Shown here one piece after another: positions 8,755 to 16,661 of a stretch of DNA of 64,000 nt. The DNA is from CAYPPG01 sp964412555 (GTDB lineage Bacteria > Hinthialibacterota > Hinthialibacteria > Hinthialibacterales > Hinthialibacteraceae). The notes below the pieces were generated by a model. The model saw only the letters and a list, made by a program, of their open reading frames with translations, was not told the origin of the DNA and made no database searches. Numbering within the stretch: the stretch's first letter is position 1; every line of letters starts with the position of its first letter. A program made the position numbers and the translations under genes. The DNA lies in assembly GCA_964412555.1 (NCBI GenBank), contig CAYPPG010000005.1:1-64000 (forward strand). The letters are read 5' to 3'.

Positions 8755-9831
8755 ATGAAATTATCCGAACTGATCCAAATAATCGAACGTGCCATCCCTT
8801 CCGAGTATGCTCTGGAAGGCGATCCTATCGGGCTTCATGTTGGTGATGGGAATCAAGAAATCGAGCGAGCTGCGCTCGCTCTTGAACTCAACACTCCTCT
8901 ACTCGAACAAGCGAAAGCCAAGCGGATCAATCTCTTTCTCGTTCACCACCCGCTGATCTATCGTTCCTTGAAAAGAGTAGTGGAGAATGATCCGGTGCAG
9001 CGGCTAGTACGCAAGTTGATCAAGAACGATATCGCCCTTTACGCCGCTCATACCAACCTCGATCTTCACCCCCAGGGGATGGCTCCGCTTTGGGCGCAGA
9101 AATTGGGATGCGCCTCGGTCAAGCCGTTTGCTCCGAAGCCGCAGGCCGAACAATTGAAGATTGTTACGTTCGTTCCTCCCGATTATGTTGATAGAGTGCG
9201 CGAGGCGCTGTCCGATGCCGGTGCGGGGCGAATTGGGGAATACGATCTTTGTTCCTATAATTTACAAGGCATGGGAACTTTTCGTGGTTCCGAGCGAACC
9301 GATCCGTTTCTTGGCAAAGCCGGGAATTTTGAAACCGAGCAGGAGATACGATTGGAAATGATTCTTCCCGCTCGAAAGCAATATGCAGTCGTGGGCGCGC
9401 TTTTCACAAGTCACCCTTATGAAGAGCCTGCATATGATCTGTATCGTTTACAAGACGTTCGCGATGTGCGTCAGGCGCTGTGGATAGCCGAATTTAAACA
9501 GAAAATCACCTGGAAGGAATTCGAGCGGCGGGTCGCGAAGAGTTTACCGATTCCACCTACGCCGATTGCCGTTCGTCCAGATTCGCGCCGAAAGATCAAA
9601 ACCGTCGCGATCTCGACCGGCAGCGGGAATTCACTGATCTCATTGGTCGCGTCCTTGAATGTAGATGTGTTTCTGACGGGGGAAGCGGGTTACCACAATC
9701 TATGGGAAGCGGAAGAGCGTGGATTGAACGTGCTGACGGTTGGGCATGGTGTGAGTGAATCGCTTTTCCCTGAAGCGGTGTATACTATACTTGAGAATTA
9801 TGTGGAAGGGATTGAATGGGAACGGATGTGA
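8755..9831 (+). CDS. Nif3-like dinuclear metal-centre hexameric protein
   Basis: This 358-residue member of the NIF3/YbgI/DUF34 family has the N-terminal metal-binding motif LFLVHHPLIYRSLKRV (His-His near residue 64) and AAHTNLD. A PII/CutA-like insert spans residues about 130-235, including KQYAVVGALFTSHPYEEPAYDLY. The C-terminal metal site is LTGEAGYHNLWEAEERGLNVLTVGHGVSE. Length and the middle insert match the long Bacillus YqfO-type form. The precise enzymatic role of the family is unsettled. A GGGAG site lies directly upstream. Confidence 0.9.
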   Translation: MKLSELIQIIERAIPSEYALEGDPIGLHVGDGNQEIERAALALELNTPLLEQAKAKRINLFLVHHPLIYRSLKRVVENDPVQRLVRKLIKNDIALYAAHTNLDLHPQGMAPLWAQKLGCASVKPFAPKPQAEQLKIVTFVPPDYVDRVREALSDAGAGRIGEYDLCSYNLQGMGTFRGSERTDPFLGKAGNFETEQEIRLEMILPARKQYAVVGALFTSHPYEEPAYDLYRLQDVRDVRQALWIAEFKQKITWKEFERRVAKSLPIPPTPIAVRPDSRRKIKTVAISTGSGNSLISLVASLNVDVFLTGEAGYHNLWEAEERGLNVLTVGHGVSESLFPEAVYTILENYVEGIEWERM

Positions 9832-9885
9832 AAACAAGATTTAATTTTCCAATGAATATATGTTTAATTTCATCCAAGAGAACTT

Positions 9886-10209
9886 ATGAAAACAAAACAA
9901 TCCACCATAGATGAATTGGTAAAGACCATTGTTGATGCAGTTCAACCGTCGCGTATTATTCTATTTGGCTCTGCGGCTCGCGAAGAGATGAATCCCACTA
10001 GTGATCTTGATGTTCTTGTCGTCATGCCGGATGAAACCCATGCGATAAAAATTGCTCAGCAAATACATGTTCAATTACTTCAAACGGATTTCGAAGAAAG
10101 TGTTGATGTGATTGTTGCAACAGAAAGTGATTTGGAAAAATATAGTCAAAATATTAGTTTAGTTTATTATTCTGCTGTACAAGAAGGTAAAGAAATCTAT
10201 GCAGCCTGA
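9886..10209 (+). CDS. MNT-type nucleotidyltransferase (antitoxin-like)
   Basis: This 107-residue minimal nucleotidyltransferase has the signature ILFGSAAREEMNPTSDLDVLVV (GSxxR...SDxD) near residues 26-48. In characterised MNT-HEPN pairs the MNT protein neutralises the HEPN toxin by adding AMP to it. The HEPN gene follows and overlaps by 11 bases. Codon use is more AT-rich than in the flanking genes, consistent with recent acquisition. Confidence 0.88.
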   Translation: MKTKQSTIDELVKTIVDAVQPSRIILFGSAAREEMNPTSDLDVLVVMPDETHAIKIAQQIHVQLLQTDFEESVDVIVATESDLEKYSQNISLVYYSAVQEGKEIYAA

Positions 10210-10585
10210 TATGGGTACTGCACAGGAATGGCTTCGATATGCCTTAAGTGATTTTGCACTAGCTAGTGCAGAACAACCTGATGAAGTGTTGGTCGAAACC
10301 CTTTGTTATCATATTCATCAAGCCGTCGAGAAGAGTTTCAAAGCGGTTCTTGTTCATAGTCATGTTCATTTTCCCTATACACATGACTTAACGAAATTGA
10401 TCAAAATCGTAAAAAAAGAGAAAATTGATTTCCCTACTCATCTTGATGAAGCAGCTGGATTGACTGTTTATGCCACGATAACTCGCTATCCAGGTATGTT
10501 CCATCACATTTCAAAGGAGGATTATTCAAAAGCCATCGAAATTGCCGAACAGGTTTTGCTATGGGCTGAAAATTTAATAAAATAG
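10199..10585 (+). CDS. HEPN domain protein (toxin-like)
   Basis: This 128-residue alpha-helical protein matches the HEPN family: WLRYALSDFALA at the N terminus, then LCYHIHQAVEKSFKAVLVHS and a THDLTKLIK segment. The typical RNase motif of HEPN toxins, Arg-x4-6-His, could correspond to RYPGMFHH near residue 98. It overlaps the MNT gene, the standard arrangement of these mobile toxin-antitoxin modules. Another family role is substrate binding for the nucleotidyltransferase. Confidence 0.85.
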   Translation: MQPDMGTAQEWLRYALSDFALASAEQPDEVLVETLCYHIHQAVEKSFKAVLVHSHVHFPYTHDLTKLIKIVKKEKIDFPTHLDEAAGLTVYATITRYPGMFHHISKEDYSKAIEIAEQVLLWAENLIK

Positions 10586-10599
10586 TAGGGATAATGATG

Positions 10600-12021
10600 C
10601 TATTCCTTTTCTTTTTTTGCGTTTCTTTTAATAGCTAAATATTCTCCATACTTTGAAAGTTTTAATGATTGACCGCATTTTGACAATACTTTTTGAATGG
10701 TAATCCTAGAAACATTTTGAGCGGTCGCTTTTTCCTTCAAACATCGAGCGGCAGCCACCCCTGTAGCGAAGCCCATTTGGGCACAGGTTGCCATCACTCG
10801 CATGGAACTCATCGCCATTTGATCGGCCGAGGCGCAGCGTCCCGCGACGAACAGATTTGGAGAATCTTTCGCGATCAAACTTCGTAATGGAATGGGATAA
10901 GGATCGAGGTGGGTGGTGATCCCCGTTCCGGCTCGTTGGACACGGTCGGGCCAGTGATAATCGAGATGGTAGGTGCCGACAGCGACGATATCATCAAATG
11001 GTTTGCTTTGTTTGATTTCATCTTCCAGCAAAATATGCTCGCCGATTACGCGGCGTGCGCCACGAATCCCGATTTGCCGGGAGGTAGAGGCGAGGGTATG
11101 CCGGTCGTAGATTTTCCCTCGATATCCGAGTGTTTGCAGATAATAAATCAATCCCATCATTTGCCGACGGGCGTGGATTTCGGCTTTCGATAGGCTGTCA
11201 CCGTCACATGAATCGAATCCGATCACTTTCATCTTCACTTCCGCTTTCCCAGATGGGAATTCATGAACGGTTGTCATTGGCAGTTCTTCATCGTTTTTCC
11301 ACGTCGGACAACCAGGCGGGAGAAACGGTTTTACTTTTTCTCCTGTATCCCATAGGGTGAAGTATAAACTCATGGGGAGCTGTTGATTCGGGCGTTCATG
11401 CATCGTTTCGAAGCCTGCGGCGGCAGCCAAAAAACAATCACCGGTAGCATCGATGACCATCTTGGGGTGATAGAGAATTCGTTTGTCAGGAGTCGCGATC
11501 AGCACCTCGCTAACGGTTCCGGTATGATCTTTCCTAGCATCGATTACTTGGGCATGAAGGAACGGTTCAATCTTTCTTTCGAGAACAAATTCCTGCAGAA
11601 AATAGGCACAGCCTTCCAAGTCATATGGTCTACGATCCGCATTCGGATTGTAGGGGGCGATGAGATTATATTTTTCCAGGGTTGACGTGAATTCGGAGAA
11701 GGGTTGATTGACGCGGGCGGTATCGCCGCAAAAACCGGCGACTCCTCCGGCGGTTCCTTGACCGCCTAACACATTGTGCGGCTCGATCAGGGTAACGCGA
11801 ATATCTTCCTGTTTCGCGCCGATTGCGGCAAAGACTCCCGCCATTCCGCCTCCGGCGACAAGTACATCAATCTCGCGTGTTTCGGTTGGGCATCCAATAG
11901 TAAGTTGATTCCCTCGGCTTTCGTTCGGTTGTGTTCCCATGATAGCTGTGCCGAGTGCGGCTTTCCCAAAGTTTCTTCTTGACAGAAGTGGTTTTTGCAT
12001 ATTCTTATCCGATTCAGGCAT
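10600..12021 (-). CDS. Tat-exported FAD-dependent oxidoreductase
   Basis: This protein of about 473 residues belongs to the FAD_oxidored family. The twin-arginine signal SRRNFGKAALG sits at the N terminus, followed by the dinucleotide-binding VLVAGGGMAGVFAAIGAKQ motif. VIDATGDCFLAAAAGFE and a late NLFVAGRCASADQMAMSSMRVMATCA segment that contacts FAD are also present. The substrate is unknown. ATG 12021 overlaps the upstream stop (ATGCCTGA), which indicates translational coupling to the isomerase-like gene; ATG 12000 is the alternative. It is predicted to act in the periplasm. Confidence 0.85.
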   Translation of the reverse strand: MPESDKNMQKPLLSRRNFGKAALGTAIMGTQPNESRGNQLTIGCPTETREIDVLVAGGGMAGVFAAIGAKQEDIRVTLIEPHNVLGGQGTAGGVAGFCGDTARVNQPFSEFTSTLEKYNLIAPYNPNADRRPYDLEGCAYFLQEFVLERKIEPFLHAQVIDARKDHTGTVSEVLIATPDKRILYHPKMVIDATGDCFLAAAAGFETMHERPNQQLPMSLYFTLWDTGEKVKPFLPPGCPTWKNDEELPMTTVHEFPSGKAEVKMKVIGFDSCDGDSLSKAEIHARRQMMGLIYYLQTLGYRGKIYDRHTLASTSRQIGIRGARRVIGEHILLEDEIKQSKPFDDIVAVGTYHLDYHWPDRVQRAGTGITTHLDPYPIPLRSLIAKDSPNLFVAGRCASADQMAMSSMRVMATCAQMGFATGVAAARCLKEKATAQNVSRITIQKVLSKCGQSLKLSKYGEYLAIKRNAKKEKE

Positions 12022-13597
12022 CCGAAATATTCTCCCACACGATCCCCATTTTTCGTGCTGCATAGCCGGATTCTTTCAAATAATCACCATAAGCCATAAG
12101 CCAGTGTGAGTCCCGCACTTCGCTGATGAGTTTTTTCCAATCCCCTTGAATTTTTACGTCTTGCTGCGAACGGCAGATGGGATAAAAGGGATTGGATTCG
12201 ATAGTGCCGCGGAAACCCAGCCAGCGGCCGACGGTGTATTCCGGATCGAGGAAGGTCACTTGCTGTCCGATGGGGATTTCTACTTTGGGGGCGGCGCCGA
12301 AATCGGATTCTTCATGTGTTAGAATTGTCGTTGGTTCATATCGATTTCCGTCCATTCGGCGTGGGGCGGAGCAATGGGCGCAGGTGACGATTCCCCCATG
12401 TGGGAAAGTGGAGTTATGTAGAAAAACGGGTTTTCCGGTAATGTAGCGTAAGAGAATTCCGGCCGGGATGACCACAAAATCGGATTCGCAGAATGACGTC
12501 AGCCCTTCATCGTTGAGCAGGCCGAGTGTGAGGCAGGCCGTAGTTTTGGCAATGGGGATGATGGTGCTCATGCATTGCTTGATCGTGAATGCGGGCGCTT
12601 CGTGTTCTTGCATGATTTCTTTGAATATTTCATAGAGGAGAAAAGCATTTACTACAAATTGCCGGTCCGTTTTGAGCGTCGTATGAGGAAGAGATAAATA
12701 CTGATCCGTCCATTGTTCCGCTCTTGCTATACGCTTTTTATCAACCAATGCCTGCTTAATGCGTGGTTCGATTTCTTCGTAACTCATTTCGATGATGTCG
12801 AGTTTGTGTTTTTCACGCGCGATTTGTGGTGCATCCGCGGCGTATTTTCCCCATACTCCGCCTAGTGCGAGAATTCGCGCGCCGGTGAGGTTTTTCAATC
12901 CATAGAGAGCGCGCAGCCGCCAGAGGACTTCGCTGTAATCGTCGACAACGACGTCATCGACGTGTGTTTCTCCCAAGCGTGTTTGTTTCGTTTTTGATTC
13001 TTCCTTGTCTGTTTTTAAATATGCGACACTCAGAGCTTCATACCAATAATAAAGCGGACCGGAGCGATGCCGGACGAAGAGTATTGTATCCCGGTCAGTA
13101 GGCACGCACGCTTGCAGCAGACTTCCCGAACCCGAAGCCGGATAGACCATGGCGACATCGCAATCATTTTTCAAAACCCGCTTCGCTTCTTCTTCTGTTT
13201 TTAGCGCTTGAACGGGGAGGACATCAATCGGGAATTCCGCATTTTGGCGAAGTTGTTCCAGTTCGTTGGATATTCGTTCGACTTCTTCTCTTGCCGTTTC
13301 GTCGCTTAGCACGCCTCCCCATGAGCGCCAGGATGTCATTTCCCGTGGTATGGCGACTTTGTACATTAAAATCGGCTGAATGCGAATCGGTTTGCCGCAG
13401 TTGAGAAATTTAGCTTTTGGATTCCAGCCTTCGTGAAACCATGTATTTGGCTCTGACGCTTGAACGGCGGTTCGATTGAGAATGCTGATTGCCGCCGCGG
13501 CTCCTGTGCCGCTTTTCATAAAAGAACGTCGATTTGGTTTAAAAATGGGATTCTGTGGATTGTTTTCTTTGCTAGAAGACTTGTTGTTCTCTGTCAT
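12014..13597 (-). CDS. Tat-exported L-fucose isomerase-like protein
   Basis: This 527-residue protein has a twin-arginine signal (PNRRSFMKSGTGAAAA) and a body resembling the L-fucose/L-arabinose isomerase fold. Visible segments are the GYPASG-like VAMVYPASGSG, ARILALGGVWGKYA, and a C-terminal half with PIAKTTACLTLGLLNDEG, FCESDFVVIPAG and a TCAHCSAPRRMDG motif. Cytosolic sugar isomerases lack Tat signals, so a true isomerase activity is uncertain. ATG 13597 is chosen because GAGG lies 7 bases before it. It is translationally coupled to the FAD oxidoreductase, which suggests one periplasmic sugar or polyol pathway. Confidence 0.75.
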   Translation of the reverse strand: MTENNKSSSKENNPQNPIFKPNRRSFMKSGTGAAAAISILNRTAVQASEPNTWFHEGWNPKAKFLNCGKPIRIQPILMYKVAIPREMTSWRSWGGVLSDETAREEVERISNELEQLRQNAEFPIDVLPVQALKTEEEAKRVLKNDCDVAMVYPASGSGSLLQACVPTDRDTILFVRHRSGPLYYWYEALSVAYLKTDKEESKTKQTRLGETHVDDVVVDDYSEVLWRLRALYGLKNLTGARILALGGVWGKYAADAPQIAREKHKLDIIEMSYEEIEPRIKQALVDKKRIARAEQWTDQYLSLPHTTLKTDRQFVVNAFLLYEIFKEIMQEHEAPAFTIKQCMSTIIPIAKTTACLTLGLLNDEGLTSFCESDFVVIPAGILLRYITGKPVFLHNSTFPHGGIVTCAHCSAPRRMDGNRYEPTTILTHEESDFGAAPKVEIPIGQQVTFLDPEYTVGRWLGFRGTIESNPFYPICRSQQDVKIQGDWKKLISEVRDSHWLMAYGDYLKESGYAARKMGIVWENISDA

Positions 13598-13671
13598 TTT
13601 GATGCCTCGCAATAAGATATGTGTTGACTTCAGGATAGAGCAGGAGTGGTGGGTTTTAAAGCGGTTGGATA

Positions 13672-14283
13672 TTATAGGTAATCCGATGAGCCTTTATTGC
13701 CCTCGAACGATTCTCCTAAAATGCCTTTATCCGAGAGGATGATATCTCCGACACTCACCAAGCCGTTCGACGGATCATAGGCCATCCAATTCATCAGCCG
13801 CATGGGATGATTGATGTACCAACGGTCCGGACCGGGGCTGCGAACGTAGTATCGGGCGGTACGGTCTGCGAGTTCGCCCATGCCTCCACGATTCGTTTCC
13901 CTCCAGAGTTTGATGTTGTGATATTGATACGTGCCCACCGCGACTGCCTCATTCGCTGCGCCTGTACTAACTGGATTGGTTTCCGGAATGAATGGATCCA
14001 TGAAAGCCCCCGGTGAAATGTACGATATGGGGGTTGTCAACTGCGACCAGACATGAAACGCGTTTCCAAAATAATTTGGGAACTCGAAGGTATCCCGGAT
14101 CTCCCGTCCGTTGTCAACGGTGTACATTTCGATTGCGGTTTGGATGCTGCGAAGATCGGCGGTGACGCGGCTGACTTTGGCACGCACTTGAGCGTTCATG
14201 AAATTGGGGACCGCGATGGCGGCCAGGATGCCGATAATGGCGACGACGATGAGTAGTTCGATAAGGGTGAAGGCTTGTTTCAT
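13672..14283 (-). CDS. Type II secretion-type pseudopilin (stand-alone)
   Basis: This 203-residue protein has the class III prepilin leader MKQA followed by the methylation/cleavage region FTLIELLIVVAIIGILAAIA, with Glu at +5. A GspG-like helix follows (VRAKVSRVTADLRSIQTAIEMY), then a beta-rich C-terminal domain. The prepilin peptidase would cut before the Phe. No other secretion genes lie nearby. The first 60 residues are very similar to those of the pseudopilin at 54109-54687. The isomerase-like/FAD genes read in the same direction from 59 bases downstream. Confidence 0.88.
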   Translation of the reverse strand: MKQAFTLIELLIVVAIIGILAAIAVPNFMNAQVRAKVSRVTADLRSIQTAIEMYTVDNGREIRDTFEFPNYFGNAFHVWSQLTTPISYISPGAFMDPFIPETNPVSTGAANEAVAVGTYQYHNIKLWRETNRGGMGELADRTARYYVRSPGPDRWYINHPMRLMNWMAYDPSNGLVSVGDIILSDKGILGESFEGNKGSSDYL

Positions 14284-14435
14284 ATTCTACTCCCCTAAAC
14301 GTATATATTCTGCAAGGTCAATTGTGGAAATTCATTTCAACAAGTAAAGGAATTTTCTTCATTTTTACCGATTCCGTCAAGCATTATTTTTTCCGATGAT
14401 GAAACTGGTAAGTTTTGATTGGCTTATCAAGTTCT

Positions 14436-14875
14436 TCAGCGACCGGGTTGGAGCGCATACAGTTTCCGCATCGTGGTCACATAGAGGACTCCATTGGCAG
14501 CGGTAGCTGTGGCGGCGATGGGATTGTCCAGCCGAACTTCATGGATGACCTTTTTCTTCCGATCCGCTGCCAGCACAAAAAACCGGTTCCGCTTGGTTCC
14601 CACATCAATCTTCCCGTCGGCAACGAGGGGTGAAGCCCAAATACCCTTTCATGTCGTGGGTTCAGACGGTTTATCTGGTGGGTGTTATCGATGCCGTTGC
14701 TGGTGTTGAGGTACAGGAAATCGCCGTCGGGGAGGATGGGGGCATGGGCGGAAATATGCGGATAGGTGCCTGCTTGGTTGGGGATGTCAAAGAGCCAGAG
14801 AATGTCCGTATGCAGTGAGGTTACTTCATACTCGGTTTCGGAACCGAGTTTTGGGTCACGGTGTTTTCTCCTCGA
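14436..14875 (-). pseudogene. Decayed PQQ-binding-like beta-propeller protein
   Basis: Two frames on the minus strand each encode recognisable pieces of one protein. The upstream piece (14875 to about 14650) reads DILWLFDIPNQAGTYPH and APILPDGDFLYLNTSNGID. The downstream piece (about 14650 to the TGA at 14436-14438) reads GIWASPLVADGKIDVG and TATAANGVLYVTTMRKLYAL. These are successive blades of PQQ-like propellers. The frame changes near 14640-14660, a segment seems deleted between the blades, and the N-terminal part is missing behind a stop at 14876-14878. It is therefore a pseudogene. Confidence 0.75.
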
Positions 14876-15090
14876 TCATTTCTGTTTCACATCATGAATG
14901 ATGTTTTCACTATTATTCGGGATTCCGGGATTTGTTCAATGAGTGAAGAAAAATCGTATAGTTCAATAAGAAGGTTCAGGTAATTTTATATTTTTTGTTT
15001 TTTTCATCATTTCTTCATTTTGTCTCCGGTATTGTATTTCTCAGGATGATTGCAATCGTCAATTCATATCTACACAAAGGAGATCGTATC

Positions 15091-15825
15091 ATGAAGAAAA
15101 AAGTTCAATGGGCTTTATGGGGAACAGCGGCAATAGCACTGGTATTTGCTGGTATGAGCGCTGTTCAGGGTGAAGATGAATCGTTTTTACGAATTGGTCA
15201 ACAGATCATTGTCGGTCAAGATGGCGATGAGGGCGGACCGGTTCGAAAACCGATTGTCAACCGCGAAACGATAGCCAAACTGGATCTCACCACTGATCAA
15301 TTTCGCCAAATCGAATTGATCGAGAAGACTTTGTTCGAGAAATATCCTGAGTACAAAGAAACATTGACCCGTTTGGCGGAGATGGAAACTCAGTTGGATG
15401 AAGCCAAAGACCGCATCGAAGGCTGGGGACGAATTAAAAAGGAATATGAAGAATCCTTGTTCCCTGTGTTGACACAGGAACAATTGGCTCTCATGCATCC
15501 AGGCAAAGGAGAGGGGCCAAAGGGAAAAGTCAAGATTCACCTCGACCGGCTTTCTCTCATCGAATTGAGCGCGGAGCAACAAATTCAGATTGAAAGGATT
15601 CTCGATCAATTCGAATCCGAACAGACCGGCGTAAAAGAAATATTAAAAATGGAGATGGAACTAAAACCATTGATAAAAGCAATAGAAAAATCCATCGAAA
15701 CGGTAGAAGAAGAATATGCCAATCTTGTGTTGGGCGTTTTGACTGAAAAGCAAGTGAAAAAATTACCTCTCACTGGACCTCCGGAACATGCCGGTCCACC
15801 ACCTCATGCCAAAAACAAACGGTAG
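15091..15825 (+). CDS. Spy/CpxP-like periplasmic protein (two LTxxQ repeats)
   Basis: This 244-residue protein has a signal peptide (hydrophobic residues about 8-26, then VQGED) and a helical, charged mature part. The Spy/CpxP-type motif appears as LTTDQFRQIELIEK and LTQEQLALM, and again as LSAEQQIQIERILDQ and LTEKQVKKL. The mature protein is thus an internal duplication of the CpxP-type unit. Family members are periplasmic chaperones or dampers of a sensor kinase. An OmpR/EnvZ-type pair follows 158 bases downstream. ATG 15091 has an AAAGGAGA site upstream. Confidence 0.75.
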   Translation: MKKKVQWALWGTAAIALVFAGMSAVQGEDESFLRIGQQIIVGQDGDEGGPVRKPIVNRETIAKLDLTTDQFRQIELIEKTLFEKYPEYKETLTRLAEMETQLDEAKDRIEGWGRIKKEYEESLFPVLTQEQLALMHPGKGEGPKGKVKIHLDRLSLIELSAEQQIQIERILDQFESEQTGVKEILKMEMELKPLIKAIEKSIETVEEEYANLVLGVLTEKQVKKLPLTGPPEHAGPPPHAKNKR

Positions 15826-15846
15826 CAATATTCTCTTGGAATGCAG

Positions 15847-15886
15847 TCAAGCGGCCTGCATCAGAACGATGTGGGCCGCTTTCCTT
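15847..15886 (+). terminator. Hairpin after the Spy/CpxP-like gene
   Basis: AAGCGGCC (15849-15856) pairs with GGCCGCTT (15874-15881), and CATC/GATG can pair inside. The downstream T tract is weak (CTTTCCTT). It could attenuate transcription between the CpxP-like gene and the two-component genes. Confidence 0.55.
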
Positions 15887-15983
15887 GATCTAGGATCTGG
15901 CTTTGTTGAAAAAACACCAATCGTTACCTATCCTATATAAGGCATGCATTGTGTTAGAAATGAAATAAGTACTGCGAACCATT

Positions 15984-16661
15984 ATGAAACTCTTATTGAT
16001 TGAAGATTATTTTCCTTTGGTGAACAGTTTGAAAGAGGGCTTATCAACAAAAGGGTACTCACTTGATTGTGCAATGGATGGCGAAGAAGGACTTTGGTAT
16101 GCAGAAAATCATCCCTATGATGTCATTATTTTGGATCTCATGTTACCGAAATTGAATGGTTTACGTGTATTGGAGATTCTACGCAAGGAAGGAAACCTCA
16201 CTCCTGTTCTCATTCTCACCGCAAAAGGAGATATCAGTGACCGAGTGAAAGGGTTGGATGCTGGCGCCGATGATTATTTGGTAAAGCCCTTTTCGATTCG
16301 AGAATTGATGGCGCGGGTAAGAGCACTCGTTCGCAGAAACCATCAATTAACGAGCAGCATTATTGAAATTGGTGATCTGCGTATCGATACAAAAAAGCAT
16401 TCCGTAAGGCGAGGCGAGACGGCCATTGCATTGACCCGAAAAGAATTTGCAGTATTGGAATGTCTTGCAATTCGAAAAGAGAGTATTGTTTCCCGTCAGG
16501 AATTGTTGGAAAATCTTTATGATTTCGATGATGAGATCGGCAGCAACGTTATCGAGGTGTATATCAAGAGTCTTCGGAAAAAAATCGACAGCGGATATGA
16601 GAAAAAATTAATTCATACCAGACGCGGACATGGATATCACATCGGAGACCTTATCGAATGA
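15984..16661 (+). CDS. OmpR-family response regulator
   Basis: This 225-residue regulator has a receiver domain (residues 1-115) with acidic residues LLIEDYF, phospho-acceptor Asp51 in VIILDLMLPKLNG, Thr in LILTAKG and Lys in LVKPFSIREL. A C-terminal winged helix (about 125-222) follows, with TRKEFAVLECL and VIEVYIKSLRKKID, ending in IHTRRGHGYHIG. It would bind DNA when phosphorylated by the kinase encoded next, whose start codon overlaps its stop by 4 bases. Confidence 0.95.
   Translation: MKLLLIEDYFPLVNSLKEGLSTKGYSLDCAMDGEEGLWYAENHPYDVIILDLMLPKLNGLRVLEILRKEGNLTPVLILTAKGDISDRVKGLDAGADDYLVKPFSIRELMARVRALVRRNHQLTSSIIEIGDLRIDTKKHSVRRGETAIALTRKEFAVLECLAIRKESIVSRQELLENLYDFDDEIGSNVIEVYIKSLRKKIDSGYEKKLIHTRRGHGYHIGDLIE

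Noticed and set aside
14494..14818. Plus-strand frames over the PQQ-propeller remnant
   Set aside because: The minus strand encodes recognisable propeller blades; the plus-strand frames are shadows.
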